Assembly: GCA_963971405.1 (NCBI GenBank) | Contig: OZ020490.1 | Coordinates: 12,758,874-12,822,873 of the forward strand | Origin: Psococerastis gibbosa | Taxonomy: Eukaryota; Arthropoda; Insecta; Psocodea; Psocidae | Direction of reading: 5' to 3' | Length of the DNA: 64,000 bases | Shown here: positions 12,189-23,731 of the stretch, piece by piece | How the letters are laid out: each line of letters opens with the position of its first letter | How positions within the stretch are numbered: position 1 is the first letter of the stretch | The notes under the pieces: model-generated | Told to the model about the DNA's origin: nothing | Seen by the model: the letters and a program-made list of their open reading frames with translations, nothing else | Databases searched by the model: none | Program-made: the position numbers and the translations under genes

Positions 12189-12380
12189 CTGCACGCAGCA
12201 ATGCCAGAATTAGAAACAACTTCTCAGAATTAGTTTAGATAAAAGAAATGAAGAAATAGTGACGCCAATTTTATTTTGTCAACATGGGGCAGCCTCCGCA
12301 GCCATATTGAAATTTAATGGAGTTCTTGCGTAGTGACGTCACAGTATAGTAAGAGGGCGGAGCTAACAGCGCATGCGTGA
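12189..12380 (-). promoter_or_regulatory. Probable GAR1 non-coding first exon and core promoter
   Basis: On the - strand a good splice donor (TGCAG/GTAATT) follows 12189 and could pair with the acceptor just before the GAR1 ATG (10504), giving a 1685-base 5' UTR intron. Just upstream are a full CRE palindrome TGACGTCA (12334-12341), a GC box (12355-12363), an NRF1-like GCGCATGCGT (12369-12378) and a YY1-like AATATGGCTGCGG. This cluster is typical of housekeeping-gene starts. A short upstream ATG frame (8 codons) lies in the proposed exon. No transcript evidence is available. Confidence 0.45.
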
Positions 12381-12685
12381 TTGCGAAAATAATGTAAACA
12401 AAATCAGCTGTTCGGCCATTGGAGGATATGAAATGCATTGAGCGCTATTGATTTTTACAGTTTCAAGTTGTTATTATTCATATTTCTAGCGTTATAGTCT
12501 AGCATTGCTGCTATGGCTTGTGTAATTGTGATAGCCTACACCAGGACAGAACACATATGAGAGAGGTCCGAATTATATCGCTCCCCAAGCCACTGGAAAA
12601 AATTAAGAAATGCAAGTGGAGGTTGCATCTTTGTGGCAGAACGAAGTCCACAATATTTAAAGTTACAAAATACACATATATATGC

Positions 12686-12853
12686 ATGGCCGTGCCCAGG
12701 AGGTGGTCCATAGGGTCCGTACCCCCCCCCCCCGAAATAAATTTCTGAAGGTAAACCTGTATGGTTTGAAGAATTTATCCATTAATTCATTAATAAATTA
12801 CGTAAAAAATGTTTGGACCCCCCCCCCCCCGAAATCATAACCTGGGAACAGCC
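12686..12853. mobile_element. MITE family G copy 1
   Basis: The element begins GGCCGTGCCCAGG and ends cctgggaacagcc. It contains two C tracts (C13 near 12722, C12 near 12819) followed each time by gaaat. The second copy at 13142-13303 has the same order of parts. Confidence 0.65.
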
Positions 12854-12936
12854 TTGTATATATGTTCAAAACATTTAGTGGATCCTACTGGGCCAACAAA
12901 AGATTTTCCAGATCCAATTGGACAGTCGATTGAGAT

Positions 12937-13087
12937 CTTGGCCGTAGCCAAGGGGGAGTTCAACCTCCTCCCCCCGTGATGAAATGGCTTGATACTAAAT
13001 AGAATCGGATTTTGAGAAGAAAAATATAAACCACTATGTAATATCCAATTAAATTTCTGAAAAAGAAAAATTCTGGCTACGGCCTTG
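12937..13087. mobile_element. hAT-type MITE, family H
   Basis: Inverted ends CTTGGCCGTAGCC and GGCTACGGCCTTG are flanked by attgagat (12929-12936) and attgggat (13088-13095), a 7-of-8 match to an 8-bp duplication. It sits between the two family G copies. Confidence 0.75.
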
Positions 13088-13141
13088 ATTGGGATCAATA
13101 ATGTATATTAATATATATCGTCGTTACTTTCCAGTGGCCAT

Positions 13142-13303
13142 GGCCGTGCCCAGGTGGGTGGTCCATGGTGTCCGGACCCCCCCCCCCGAAATAATTTTTT
13201 TTTTATGTAAACCTGTATTGCTCGATGACCATTAATTCAATAATAAATTACGTTAAAAAAATTTTGAACCCCCCCCCCCCCGAAAACATAAGCTGGGCAC
13301 GGC
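13142..13303. mobile_element. MITE family G copy 2
   Basis: GGCCGTGCCCAGG at the left and CTGGGCACGGCC at the right form a clean terminal inverted repeat. C9 and C14 tracts lie inside at the same relative positions as in copy 1. Confidence 0.75.
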
Positions 13304-14880
13304 CTGTGCCCCTACGAAAATTAACTGCTTTGGTGCTCTGATACTAAATTGAATTCTAGTGATAGTATTATGGAGAGACAATAACCCTTTTTACGCTACT
13401 AATATTTATAAACAACATGATAGGCTAGCGTGTCGGCAGCCCAGCCGACTAGGCTATATTTCATGGTAGTTATGCAGTAAAGTTGTATGGTTATGGTAAT
13501 AAATCATTACTAATACATTAATTGTAATATGTATAAGCAAGCTTAGGCTCACATACCCATTTAAAAATCTGTTCTACCCCCGCGGAAGTATCACAACCAA
13601 TGAAATAAAATTAGATACACAAGTAAATAATATTTTTCGACAATTATTTGCAGCTACTTTGCCGCAATTTTTTGTCAGTAACCGCGCAAGTATTGAAGGA
13701 ACATATAAATAGCACTAATTAGCCGTTGAAAAGCGAAAATTACTTAAAATAAAATAAATGTCATTGGAAAGGCTATATACCATGTTAAAATGAGGGGGTG
13801 ATGTCCGAGAATCAGGTACCCCCTCCCATTCCGACAGCCCGCCATCTTTGTTTTACCTGCGCAAGAACTCCAATATTTATTATTTGGGAGTTTGGATTGG
13901 AACATTTAACCATTCTTGGGGCTTTATTTTACGAGGGCCCAAAAAAAGCGAGAAAACTGGTTACTTTCTACTTTAAAGCTTTACACATTGTTATTGATTA
14001 TTGACTCTTTTTGTGCTTTTATGAGCTACCTATTATTTTTAAATGTAATACAAATTAAATACAATTTGTTTAACTACATAATTGGGAACCAATGAGCTCA
14101 TACGAGTTTGCAATCAGCCCAGGTTGCACCGGTGTCCAATTGGACTTGAAAAGCAAATATTAGAAACTTGGCTTTTTCTAAAATCACATCCTTGATCAAA
14201 TTTAAACTAACAACACTGTAATATCATGACCGTAATGTAAATATTGTAGGCATTACTTTATTAGCAGTCATATGGAAACTATTTTAATTTACTTAAGGTA
14301 CTTTGTGTAGGACAAATAGAATGGTTTAATATTGTAATATATCACTCATCAATAATTGACTGAGCGACTCTTTATTTTATAGAAGCATCAACGCATGTTG
14401 GTTGATGTTTATAAAAGCTTCTCGGTGTCATAGAGATCATTAGTTACTTTTTGTTTTGCTTTCCTAATAATTTAACAATTTAACCCCTTTCGATTTTTAA
14501 AAATTGTATAACTTAAGAATTGCAGGGGTTTGTGCTAAATTGCAGTTTTTATATAATTGTTTCGAAAATATTATTACCTACTCGCATTATGGCCAATGGC
14601 ATGCATACGGTATTCCAAAATTAAATCTTTCCCCACCAGCGGAGACATGTACCTACTGTTAAACAATTAGATTTTGCCATAATAATATGCAGGCGATTGA
14701 AGAAATAACTTTATTATTGAACTGAACGTTTTGTCACTTTCAAAGTGAATTCGGAATTTCTTCTTAATTTAGAAGTAAAGATGTTCTTGCTTTTTCCATT
14801 TTAGGAGTTTCGGGCAGTTTATGAATATGAATTTCCGGTTCAGGCCTATCAATATTGTTGTTATACATAAAAAGGTAAAG
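13304..14880. other. Unassigned intergenic DNA
   Basis: AT-rich, no convincing exon on either strand, no clear inverted or tandem repeat. Short open frames here have no recognisable motif. Confidence 0.4.
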
Positions 14881-14882
14881 CA

Positions 14883-15045
14883 TGCAAAAAATTAAATGAA
14901 TGAATCTGTTTGACCACGCCTCACTAAGGAACCGAATAGGTATTTGTGTCGAGTTACGACACGCTTCCGATCGCCAGGTGTGTAGAGACCTGAATATGTA
15001 CAGGCACGCTATCACCATGCCGATTAATCTCTACATAATTGTTAG
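14883..15045 (-). mobile_element. SINE-B copy
   Basis: It matches the SINE-B family (tRNA-like head on the - strand): gagttacgacacg, gtgtgtagagacc and gcacgct in the same order as at 24560, 50387 and 58068. It is more diverged than those. Confidence 0.65.
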
Positions 15046-15396
15046 TCCTACTCAACACAATTTTAAGAGATTTCCAAATATTTTGTAAGAAAAGAATGCT
15101 TAGGTTTTTCCGACTGAATTAAGTAATTCCTCGTTTCAGAGCTGCAAAGAAAGAGAAAGGTCTCAGGCAGCATTCGTAAAAAAATACCTGCTTTCTAGAA
15201 AAGCAAACTAGGCCTATGTACCTACCTACCATCCCTCTCTGATGCACGAGTACCTATTCTATACAATCAGGTTAATGTCATTTTTTGTGATCTTCTAAAG
15301 TAATAATAATGCATGCTCAAAATTTCAAATTTACTCCATTCGTTTACATGCTTTTGTTCCAACATTGCAGTGGTTAAACGAGAAATATATTATTTA

Positions 15397-15783
15397 GGCG
15401 CCCATTCCATCGACCGGCTAGGGCTATTTAAAAAAAAACAGTGACGTGGTAGCAGACATTCAAGACTTAGGTGGGGTTTCCACCGACCTCGCATTGCAGA
15501 ATTGACGGAAATGTTTATTTTCCTCTATGTTATAGTTAAAAATGATCAATGATCATACAGTAAAATCACAAACTAATTAAAATTAAAAAATGGCGTCAAG
15601 GGATATGTTAATTACAAACATTTTAATAGATTTCTACAAAAAGAAAAACAAACATTTCCGTCAATGTCATTTGCATTCTGCAATGAGAGATCGGTGGAAA
15701 CGCCACCTAACACTTGAATGTCTGTTACCAGCATGTCACCGTTTTTGGAAATAGCCCTAGCCGGTCAGTGGAATGGGCGCCTT
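15397..15783. mobile_element. TTA-target MITE, family D (387 bp)
   Basis: Long inverted ends run inward from GGCGCCCATTCCATCGACCG through gacgtggtagcagacattc, and TTA flanks both sides (15394-15396, 15784-15786). The core holds tgatcaatgatcata and a short ATG frame. A second copy is at 39861 and a right half at 59050. Consistent with a non-autonomous PIF/Harbinger element. Confidence 0.8.
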
Positions 15784-15839
15784 AATAAGTCAAGAGTACC
15801 TACAGTTTGTCTACAGAGTATTTGGAAAACTCCTCCTAC

Positions 15840-16155
15840 AGCCTGATCATGGCGATTATAATACCGGTATTTATTTAATCCCCTGGTATTAAAAATGTAA
15901 ACAAACAAATTTTGAATAGCACTTTCCATTATAAAATTATCTTGTTTACTTGCTTGTACATGTGCGAGTCTCTACACGCCACGCGATCGGAGACGTGTCG
16001 TTACTCGACACAAGTACCTATTAGGTAACTTAGTGAGGCGACTGAAGAGGTCAATCGGATACATTCATTGAATTGTTTGTATGGGATTAACCTTTAAAAA
16101 AAAAACAATAAACAACAATAAATAAATACCCGTATTATAATCGCCATGAGCAGGC
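15840..16155. mobile_element. Foldback MITE family C, split by a SINE-B
   Basis: The left part 15840-15951 (GCCTGATCATGGCGATTATAA through ttatcttgttta) and the right part from about 16110 (aataaatacccgtattataatcgcc) are family C. Between them lies a + oriented SINE-B (next entry). Confidence 0.7.
15952..16108 (+). mobile_element. SINE-B inserted in a family C MITE
   Basis: The segment from cttgtacatgtgcgagtct to the A9 run at 16099 matches SINE-B read in the tRNA-like direction. Its position inside the MITE dates it as younger than that MITE. Confidence 0.7.
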
Positions 16156-16243
16156 AGCGGATAAATTAAAGGCATATCTGCAATAATTTAGCATGTATAG
16201 GCTGCTTTGATTAAGCATTTAAATAAACGTTATTCTAAGGCTT

Positions 16244-16631
16244 TGTGGCTTGGTCGAAGGACGATGCAATTGAATCGGCAGTGTAGACTTGAATTGGTTT
16301 GTATTGCAGTGCTTCGACTCAAGTTAGAGTAATTTAACACACAGTGGTTACAATATGAGCTGTGAGACGAGAACGATACATGCTTACAATTAATATTGAA
16401 TTTGATCCAGCCTGCTTCCATATAGAAAAACCAACTCTGTGTCCACAGCTAAAGGAGCTGATGAGACACAGAGGGTAGATTAAAGATATTATTGAATAAG
16501 AGAAATAAATACGTAAAAGGAAGATTGAGGAATATTGAATTATCTGAATGTGAACAGCGCCATCTACCGGGAAAAAGGTGAAGCTGGAAGCAGACTGGTT
16601 ATTACACATGTGGGACTAAGTGGTCCCCACA
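16244..16631 (-). mobile_element. Solo LTR of the gypsy element (388 bp)
   Basis: It is highly similar to the LTRs at 43244 and 48124, with the TG...CA termini, and is flanked on both sides by GCTT (16240-16243 and 16632-16635). The internal region is absent, so it arose by LTR-LTR recombination. Confidence 0.9.
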
Positions 16632-16809
16632 GCTTAATAAACACGAAGCTTTGCCCTTAACGATCAGAATTGTTGCAACACAATTCAGGCCCAGGTTGTA
16701 TAGTGATAGACCACTTGATCTGTCCGATGTGGCCTCTTCCCAATACGAGCATGTAGGTTTTATGCTTCTTAGATCCATAATAATGAATGAGTGACCTACG
16801 CTCAGCAAA

Positions 16810-17170
16810 CTCCTTGCCCCTCAGCAAACTCCTGACCTATACCTCCTCGCGGTGAGGGGCGGGCAACGTCAACATTCAATGACGGCTACCACAGGCAGGT
16901 ACCGAGTGGGGTTCGGTCAAAGACCCGTGGAGTTAGGGCATGGGCACCCTTTTGTCCATGGGAGACGAAAAGCTCCCTAAAGGCGGACGAACTGGATCCT
17001 GGCAACAAGTGACGGTCAACGGCATAGGATGCGGAAGGCAAGGGGAAACCACCGCATTATAGGCCCAAGTGGCATCCCAAGAACTAGCAACCATGTATAA
17101 TTCGAGGCATCGAAGTCACATGTTGCTGCTAACCAGCCACTCGGCTGTGACTTGAAGAAGACGATGCATA
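16810..17170 (+). repeat. Possible LINE remnant
   Basis: The segment ending at 17148 (ttgctgctaaccagccac, gctgtgacttgaagaag) matches the 3' coding end of the LINE copies at 35323 and 63329. The GC-richer sequence before it (cgcggtgaggggcgggc) resembles LINE leader sequence. Assignment is weak. Confidence 0.35.
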
Positions 17171-17321
17171 GAAGGGTCAGCGAAGGACGGTAAAAGATAT
17201 TTGAAAATAATAACATTTGATAAATGATATTAATGAGTTTTAATTTGATATCAGTGCAGGCGATGCCACCTATAGACTAACCTTCAAATGCTGTAGAGTT
17301 AGAGCAATACACTTGGAATAG

Positions 17322-17390
17322 GGTGCAGTGGTTAACAATTAGCAGACTGTTCCAGTAAGGTAAGAATTCGGGTTCGAATCCCGATTGTCC
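17322..17390 (+). repeat. tRNA-like SINE head
   Basis: TGGTTAACAATTAG resembles an A box and GGTTCGAATCCC (17371-17382) is a perfect B box about 40 bases later. No cloverleaf with paired acceptor arms was found, so it is read as a tRNA-derived SINE relic rather than a tRNA gene. Confidence 0.5.
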
Positions 17391-17499
17391 AATTTTTCAC
17401 ATCTTCCTTTCTCTATATGTGCTGGCGGCAACTACAAAGTACAAATTGCAGTTTTGCCTATATGATTACATGAGGCATAGTGTTCCTTTTTAACTTTTA

Positions 17500-17654
17500 A
17501 TTCCACATACGTCAATCGTCAATGAAAAATTGAAAAATGACGTTTTAGCAGACATTAAAGACATACTGAAAATTCTGCAACCACGTCAATTTACGTCATT
17601 TTGACGTCATTTTTCAAATTTTCATTGACGATTGACGTATGTGGAATGGGCGCC
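17500..17654. mobile_element. TTA-target MITE (family E)
   Basis: Palindromic arms of about 45 bases start at ATTCCACATACGTCAATCG and end at GTGGAATGGGCGCC. TTA flanks at 17497-17499 and 17655-17657. Confidence 0.75.
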
Positions 17655-18189
17655 TTATTACAGATAGCCTACGCCACACCATTACCATGCGACACTTACA
17701 TCGAAACTTTAGATGCTTTAGAGCCCAGTGGCGTATACATGGGGGGCCCCTCCCGAAATGGGAAAATATAAGACGAAATTAATTAATGTGGGTTGTTGTA
17801 ATGCATACTTTGCTAGATATCTAATTGATTGTTGGGTCAATGGTGGTTGGTAGAATTCAACGTCGTCTCGGGTGTATATCAAGTATATACCGGGGTTTAT
17901 ATTTCAATACTACATTAGTAAGGTGTCACGTGACGGTATTAAAATATGCGCGGGATATTCAAATTAATAAATTATTGGAATACAGAGAATGGTGGTTTCA
18001 TTGCTTTATAATAATTTAAGGAAATACTAGGCTAATAAATATTAAAATGTACAGGTAGAATTTTGGACTATAGGTAATAAGACTTTTAATTAATGGGTCT
18101 ACATCTAAGAGAGAAAAAAATTGAAAACTCACCAAAAATATAGCCAAGGATATCAATTTTGATTTCGCGCCCATTTTGCACTCTTCTTC

Positions 18190-18570
18190 TTCTCCCCTCC
18201 ACCCCCTTACTGCGTGGGGGGGGGGTCGCCCCGGACCCATTTCCTTAACTCGCCCCGGTCGGAGGCTAACGCCTTGAGCTCGGCCATTGGTTTCCCTCTT
18301 CCTCCAGGCGAGTTCTTCAATCCTTTCCTCGAGGATTGTCCTCGGTCGGCCGATGGGTCTTCTTCCTTGTGGCCTTGCTCCCGCCAACCTCAGGATGGTC
18401 CTGTTCTCGGCCATCATTTGGACCATTGCAGTTGCTTGTTCTCCATTCTTCTCTCTATGGAGTCCACTTTCAGGTCTTGTCTGATGCGGTCATTTCGGAT
18501 TCGGTCCCACCTTGTTCGACCAGCAATCCGTCCATTTTGCACTGATTTGTTTAAAACAATTGCATATGCC
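18190..18570 (-). pseudogene. LINE reverse-transcriptase C-terminal fragment
   Basis: The - strand encodes GRRPIGRPRTILEERIEEL and preceding MVQMMAENRTILRLAG, the Gly-Arg-Pro-Arg tail typical of the end of LINE endonuclease/reverse-transcriptase ORFs. Frameshifts are needed to join it upstream. No RT catalytic motifs remain. Confidence 0.6.
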
Positions 18571-19128
18571 CCGGTATTATATTAATCCCAAATGATCATA
18601 TGATAATGATAATATCCAGTAATACAATCTCAACTATGGGCTGTATACGAGCACCTTCAATATTCCAGTACAATACAATGTTTAGACAAGGGACATGCCC
18701 GTAGAACCTAAATGACCTAATTATAATAGTGGGTGGACGCTTACCCAGCGTTTCCCTACGCCGCGACATAAACGTTGGGGATCCGGAATCCTATGGACCG
18801 CCTTGACCAACGCCCAGATCTGCCTAACACCTCTACACCATGGTGGAACCACTGCTGAGGCCAAATATAACGCTGATACAAACACACTAGCAGCTTTTAA
18901 CTTCTAAAACGTCCAGATAATAATAGATAAAAAATTTATAATATTAGATTTAATTTTTATGAGCAATTATTTTGTTTATAGAAGGGCTAGTTAATTTTTT
19001 TGATTAATTTCGTACCGTCATCAATAATGTAAATGGTAATATGGCCAGTGCGCTTGATACTCAGTTAAAAATACCGATACCAGTCCGATAGCCATGAGTG
19101 CGAAAATCCATGGTTCAGTCTAACAGGA

Positions 19129-20330
19129 TAACCTTGCCCTAGATCAGCGGCGTGGGTGCAGTCTGCTCCTTTTTTCTGGGCCCAAATCGCCTCGTTGTCT
19201 GATTAGGTAGGTTGGTAGGTACACCCGGGTTCGGCAACCTGTATAGTCTGGATATACAGTATATGAAATGAGCTAAATGCAATGAAATGAAATGAAATGA
19301 AATGAATGAGCCCATAGCAATGAGCAAACATTAAATTAAATTATCTTTACTTCATACTAGGTCTATCGGTGGCCAGTTTACCCCAAATCATCTCATTATT
19401 TGATTAGGTACATCCGAGTTCGGCAACTTGTATAGTCTGGATATACCGTACCTACATGAAAATGAACGAATTGCAATGAAATGAAATGAAATGAATGGGC
19501 TCATATAGCAATGAGCAAACATTAAATTATCTTTGTTTCATACTATCATTGGCGTGGGTGCAGTCTACTCCATTTTCTTAGCCATAATCGCCGCATTGTC
19601 TGATTAGGTACCTACACCCGAGTTCGGCAACCTATATAGTCCGCATAAGATACAGTATATGAAATGAAATGAATTGAAATGAAATGAAATGAGCAATGAG
19701 CAAACATTAAATAAAATTATCCTTGTTTCATACTATCAGTGGCGTGGGTGCAGTCTACTCCTTTTTCTTAGCCATAAAAATAAAAATAAATAAGGACTTT
19801 TTTGGTTCTATTACTAAGCCAACCTAGCGGAGTTATGAAGCCCTCTCTTACACTCAACTAGGGAAACCCGGGACCGCCTGCTTTACATGCCCTCCGAAGC
19901 ATGGCCAGAAAATGTAGCCAGTGTGGGACTCGAACCAACAACCTTTCAGGTGAAAGTCAGAGTCCGTACCACTTCTCTACATGTCTTGACAATAAACATT
20001 GCATTGTCGCATTGTCTGACTAGGTACCTACACCCGAGTTCGGCAACCTATATAGTCCGCATAAGATACAGTATATGAAATGAAATGAATTGAAATGAAA
20101 TGAAATGAGCAATGAGCAAACATTAAATTAAATTATCTTTGTTTCATACTATCAGTGGCGTGGGTGCAGTCTGCTCCTTTTTTCTGGGCCCAAATCGCCT
20201 CGTTGTCTGATTAGGTACACCCGGGTTCGGTAACCTAGGCTGCATATACCATGAAATGAACGAAATACAATGAAATTAAATGAAATGAATGAAAAGGTAT
20301 AGCCTATTACAGCAATGAACATATATTAAT
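19129..20330. repeat. Minisatellite, about five units of roughly 200 bp
   Basis: Each unit holds ggcgtgggtgcagtctactcc, tgtctgattaggtac, cgagttcggcaacct, a (gaaat)n run and gcaatgagcaaacattaaat. Units begin near 19147, 19370, 19552, 19741 and 20157; the fourth is interrupted by a SINE-A. Different units are 80-95 percent alike by eye. Confidence 0.85.
19785..19990 (-). mobile_element. SINE-A inside the minisatellite
   Basis: A reverse-orientation copy of the tRNA-derived SINE-A. The B box complement GGACTCGAACC is at 19926-19936, and the 3' (ATTT)n tail is at its left end. Confidence 0.8.
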
Positions 20331-20892
20331 TATTCATTTATTATTTATTTCATACTATCTACTGACACATCTACAAAAGAAAATAAATATGCTTTATTTA
20401 TAGTATTGTATCCTTTAAGAGATCAGTGGGGGCCAGGTGACCAAAAAAAAAAATAATAGAAATGGTAAATATGTGCGGGACACGATTCAGGACAGGACGC
20501 GGGATGGGACGCAGGACGGGACGCGAGACGGCAACGAGGGTAATTCCCTTGACGTCTTTTTGCTTGCATCCGTAACTCCAAATTCAACGGATATTTTCAA
20601 TTTGAAGTTTTTTCTATTTCTCAATTCTATTTCTCATCCTAATATAATTATTAGACTCCGGCCATAAAGCCTTCGTTATTATATTCTTCTAATATAGGCT
20701 AGTAAGTTGTAATATTCGAAAATTATTACAGCCTATGTCAGATGGGTCTCCATTAACCATGATCACTAGACGCTTAGGCCTACAGCGTGCGTCTTTATTA
20801 TGCATTACAGCTGTCTACCTTGTTTATATGTGGTGTAAATAAGGAAAGCTTTATGATGCGGCATTATGGGTTCACTAGTCTTCTACTTCTTT

Positions 20893-21080
20893 TGACTCTA
20901 CAGCCCTCGATGAGCTTTGGCCTGCTCGACAACACTCCTCAAGTCATCTCGGTTTTGAATAACGCTTCACCATATACGGACTCCCAACTCGCGATGGTCA
21001 GTTTCCAACTCATCCTTCCAGCGTTTTCCAGAGCGTCTGGCCAGTCGTCTTCTTGTTATACTTGCTTTGTACGGGTGCAC
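20893..21080 (-). pseudogene. LINE tail fragment
   Basis: Reverse strand of a segment closely related to 30905-31100 (gagttggaaact, cgagttgggagtccgta, caggccaaagctcat). It is the 3' end of a LINE ORF with stops. Confidence 0.5.
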
Positions 21081-21693
21081 TAGTGCCGGCTCTTTTTCAA
21101 GACTCCTTACTAAACCCTAACCAGCCTGAATCTTGACCCTTTAGCTATTAAAATCACATATCCACCTCATTTGCAAGGCCATACCGGTACTTACGGCCCC
21201 ATTTCATTACGCCCATTCAACAATATGAATAAAATATAGAGTTCCTTAGACCACTCGATTCGGTGCAAACCATAGGCTATTATCAGTGAAAAGTTGTATA
21301 GCATAATGGGTGCACTTATTTATTTACATTGAAGTACTATGACATTGATAAGGGGTACCTTCTATATAGGAGAATGTACATAATAGAATGACCAAAGTAC
21401 GATGAGGTCACCATGTAGGAGGTAGCGGGTCAATGTAGCCACACCCTGTACACTGCAAGTCCGACCATCAGGTTTTTCACTGATCTCGTGTGTGTGTCAT
21501 TTGTTATGTAAGGTGAACGTATTATAGGCTAATAAAATCCATATTTATTTGCAACATTTAGGCAGGGAGAATACTTAACTATATTGTATGAGTAATTCAG
21601 CATGTCGTTCTGTTGTACAATAACTGTCACAATATACTAAATTAGTCGGTATAGCTTACCGAGTTGTGCAACTAATTCGGTTGGCCGAAAAAA

Positions 21694-22066
21694 ACCGGTA
21701 CGAGTGAACTCGTACATGCTTTCCTATTAATTAATTTGTATACGGTAGGTCCCGAGATAATATGAATTATATAGTTTCATGGTAAATAATAGCCTTTTCG
21801 GTTGCCTCGACTTTCCCTATCCCAAATCACTGAATTAATTGATGAGAGGATTGCATAGTGTAGAATGGGCAGACCAATAGCCTATAATGCAATAAAGTAA
21901 TAGTGGCAGGTTATGCAATGTATTGGGGGCATGAATTCTCCATATTTTTTATTCAAATCCAAAACTTGCGAAAGCAACCTATTTAGTTTTGTTGCTCTTT
22001 TAGGGAGATTTATCTACCAATGTTCGACTTTCGGAAAATTTCTTCACAACTTTTCATTTCATGACT
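21694..22066 (+). mobile_element. Diverged family A relative
   Basis: It starts accggtacgagtgaactcg, catgctttcc, and keeps tttcatggtaaataat and the ggcaggttatgcaatg segment. It belongs to the same subfamily as the outer copy at 52872 and breaks off into repeat N. Confidence 0.6.
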
Positions 22067-22083
22067 TCTTCTTAAGGTTACAA

Positions 22084-22300
22084 TCTTAGCGATTGGTTGG
22101 CAGCAACTCCCTGCATATCGTCCTCCAGTTTACTCGGTCCTCGATCTTCCTCTTCAGTTCTTGATATGATATTGCTCCTGCGTCTTCTTTTACTTGATCC
22201 ATGAATTCCTTCTTCGGCCGTCCTCTTCGGTTATTTCCCTCTACTGTGCCCTCGATAATAGTGTGTACCAGATTTTCGTGCCTTAGCAATACATTCATGA
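22084..22300 (-). pseudogene. LINE reverse-transcriptase C-terminus
   Basis: The - strand frame reads LLRHENLVHTIIEGTVEG, RRGRPKKEFMDQ and ends WRTICRELLPTNR-stop, the C-terminal segment of RTE-like LINE ORFs. It is truncated on its 5' side near 22300. Confidence 0.7.
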
Positions 22301-22558
22301 CTACCTGAGTCTAAAAGGAGGGTGGTTTTAGACCACCCTCCGTTCAAAATGTTATACATGTATTTACGTATGTATGTATGTATATCGATTTTAGGAAACA
22401 CTCTAACTTCCGTAAATATTATCCGATTTTGATTAAACTTGGCACAAAAATTGATCATACAAATGTCTTGATCGAGTTCGTTAACCAGTCAGATGCACTA
22501 TTTAGTTACAAGATGGCGGCCGATTGAAACCTTATATAATTCATATTCATATTAATAT

Positions 22559-22870
22559 TGGTCGGAGAGGAATGAATTAAACTTTGACTGAAAGCCCGTA
22601 TTATTATCTACGATTATGGAGATCAACACTTTTTACGACAAATCAACGATTTCAAGATGACGTCCAGTCAAATTTAAAATAATTTCATAAGTAAAAGTTC
22701 ATAGTCGTCATTGTTTGGAACACAATATAGTGTTTTGTGTGTTGATGTTGTGGTCGGGAAAATAATGAAGTATTTTGTATTTTTTATATGTACATAGCGT
22801 AGTTAGCGTATAGGAAAAGCAGGGTCTGCGGAATCTCCTTGCACCCGATCGGCCGAAGCTGAAAGGGATT
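22559..22870 (+). repeat. Repeat N copy 1
   Basis: The segment gtcgtcattgtttggaacac to gcagggtctgcggaatctcc recurs at 61023-61215, where a family A element splits it. No ends or TSD identified. Confidence 0.6.
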
Positions 22871-23048
22871 TTTAACATGCTGTGAAGGCTAAAACATTTT
22901 TCAATAATATCTCATGAAATGCTTTTAGTTTATATTTTTGTGTGTTTATTTTATATACGTATACACATACAGTATAATATGTATAATCGTACTGCGTTAT
23001 AGAGTTCATGAAACTTTTGGGATTTATCTATAATCATCGGTCTCAACC

Positions 23049-23731
23049 CAGGGGCGCCCACTGTGGGGGGGGGGGGCACGGGACTTTTTGCCCCCTCACT
23101 TTTCCCTGGGGGGGCGAAGCCCCCTCCAGGAAAAGTGGCTTAAAGCCTACCAATTCCCTTTACTTTTCCTGGGCATTTCCATTTTTCATTGAAAATGTTT
23201 AATTTCTGATAAATTTCTGACTTAAAACATAGTACAAAGAAATGTTTAACTAGTAGAATGCTAATACTACAATAGAATGCTTGCATTTTGGCGCGAATAT
23301 AAGTACTAAGTACTTATTTGGTACCCACCTTCGAGCGACTCCAAAAAGAGTGAACGCAATAAAAAACTTTATGAACGAATTCATAAGCCAAACGTCAGTG
23401 CGGCGATCGACATTTGTCCTGCTGGAGCTCTGATTCTGAGTATTCTGACCAGTTATTGATGGTGTATTTTTAATTTTTAATAATTATTGTAATGCACTAG
23501 GTATATATTCTAGATTCTGTAAGAAGTTTATTCAAACACGCTTTTTTTTTGTTTTTTTAAGGTTACAACTTAGTAAGGGTCTAAGGTGTTGCATAGTTAA
23601 AAATGCTAAAAAAAATTTCCTCATGAGCTAACCAAGTAAACCATTACAATTTCCATGATAGTTGGGGGGGGGGGGGTCAACTCTCTCTTTTGCCCCCCCC
23701 CCCCAGACTTTTTCAAAACTGGGCGCCCCTG
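23049..23731. mobile_element. Non-autonomous hAT element (683 bp)
   Basis: Inverted ends CAGGGGCGCCCA / TGGGCGCCCCTG are flanked by a perfect 8-bp duplication tctcaacc (23041-23048, 23732-23739). G13/G14 and C13 tracts lie near both ends. No transposase ORF of useful length. Confidence 0.9.

Noticed and set aside
17322..17390. Possible tRNA gene
   Set aside because: Good B box but no paired acceptor stem; treated as SINE relic. The same applies to 42816-42880 and 36745-36830.
19129..20330. CRISPR-like regular repeats
   Set aside because: Units are about 200 bp with no conserved short repeat plus unique spacer pattern, and the DNA is eukaryotic.
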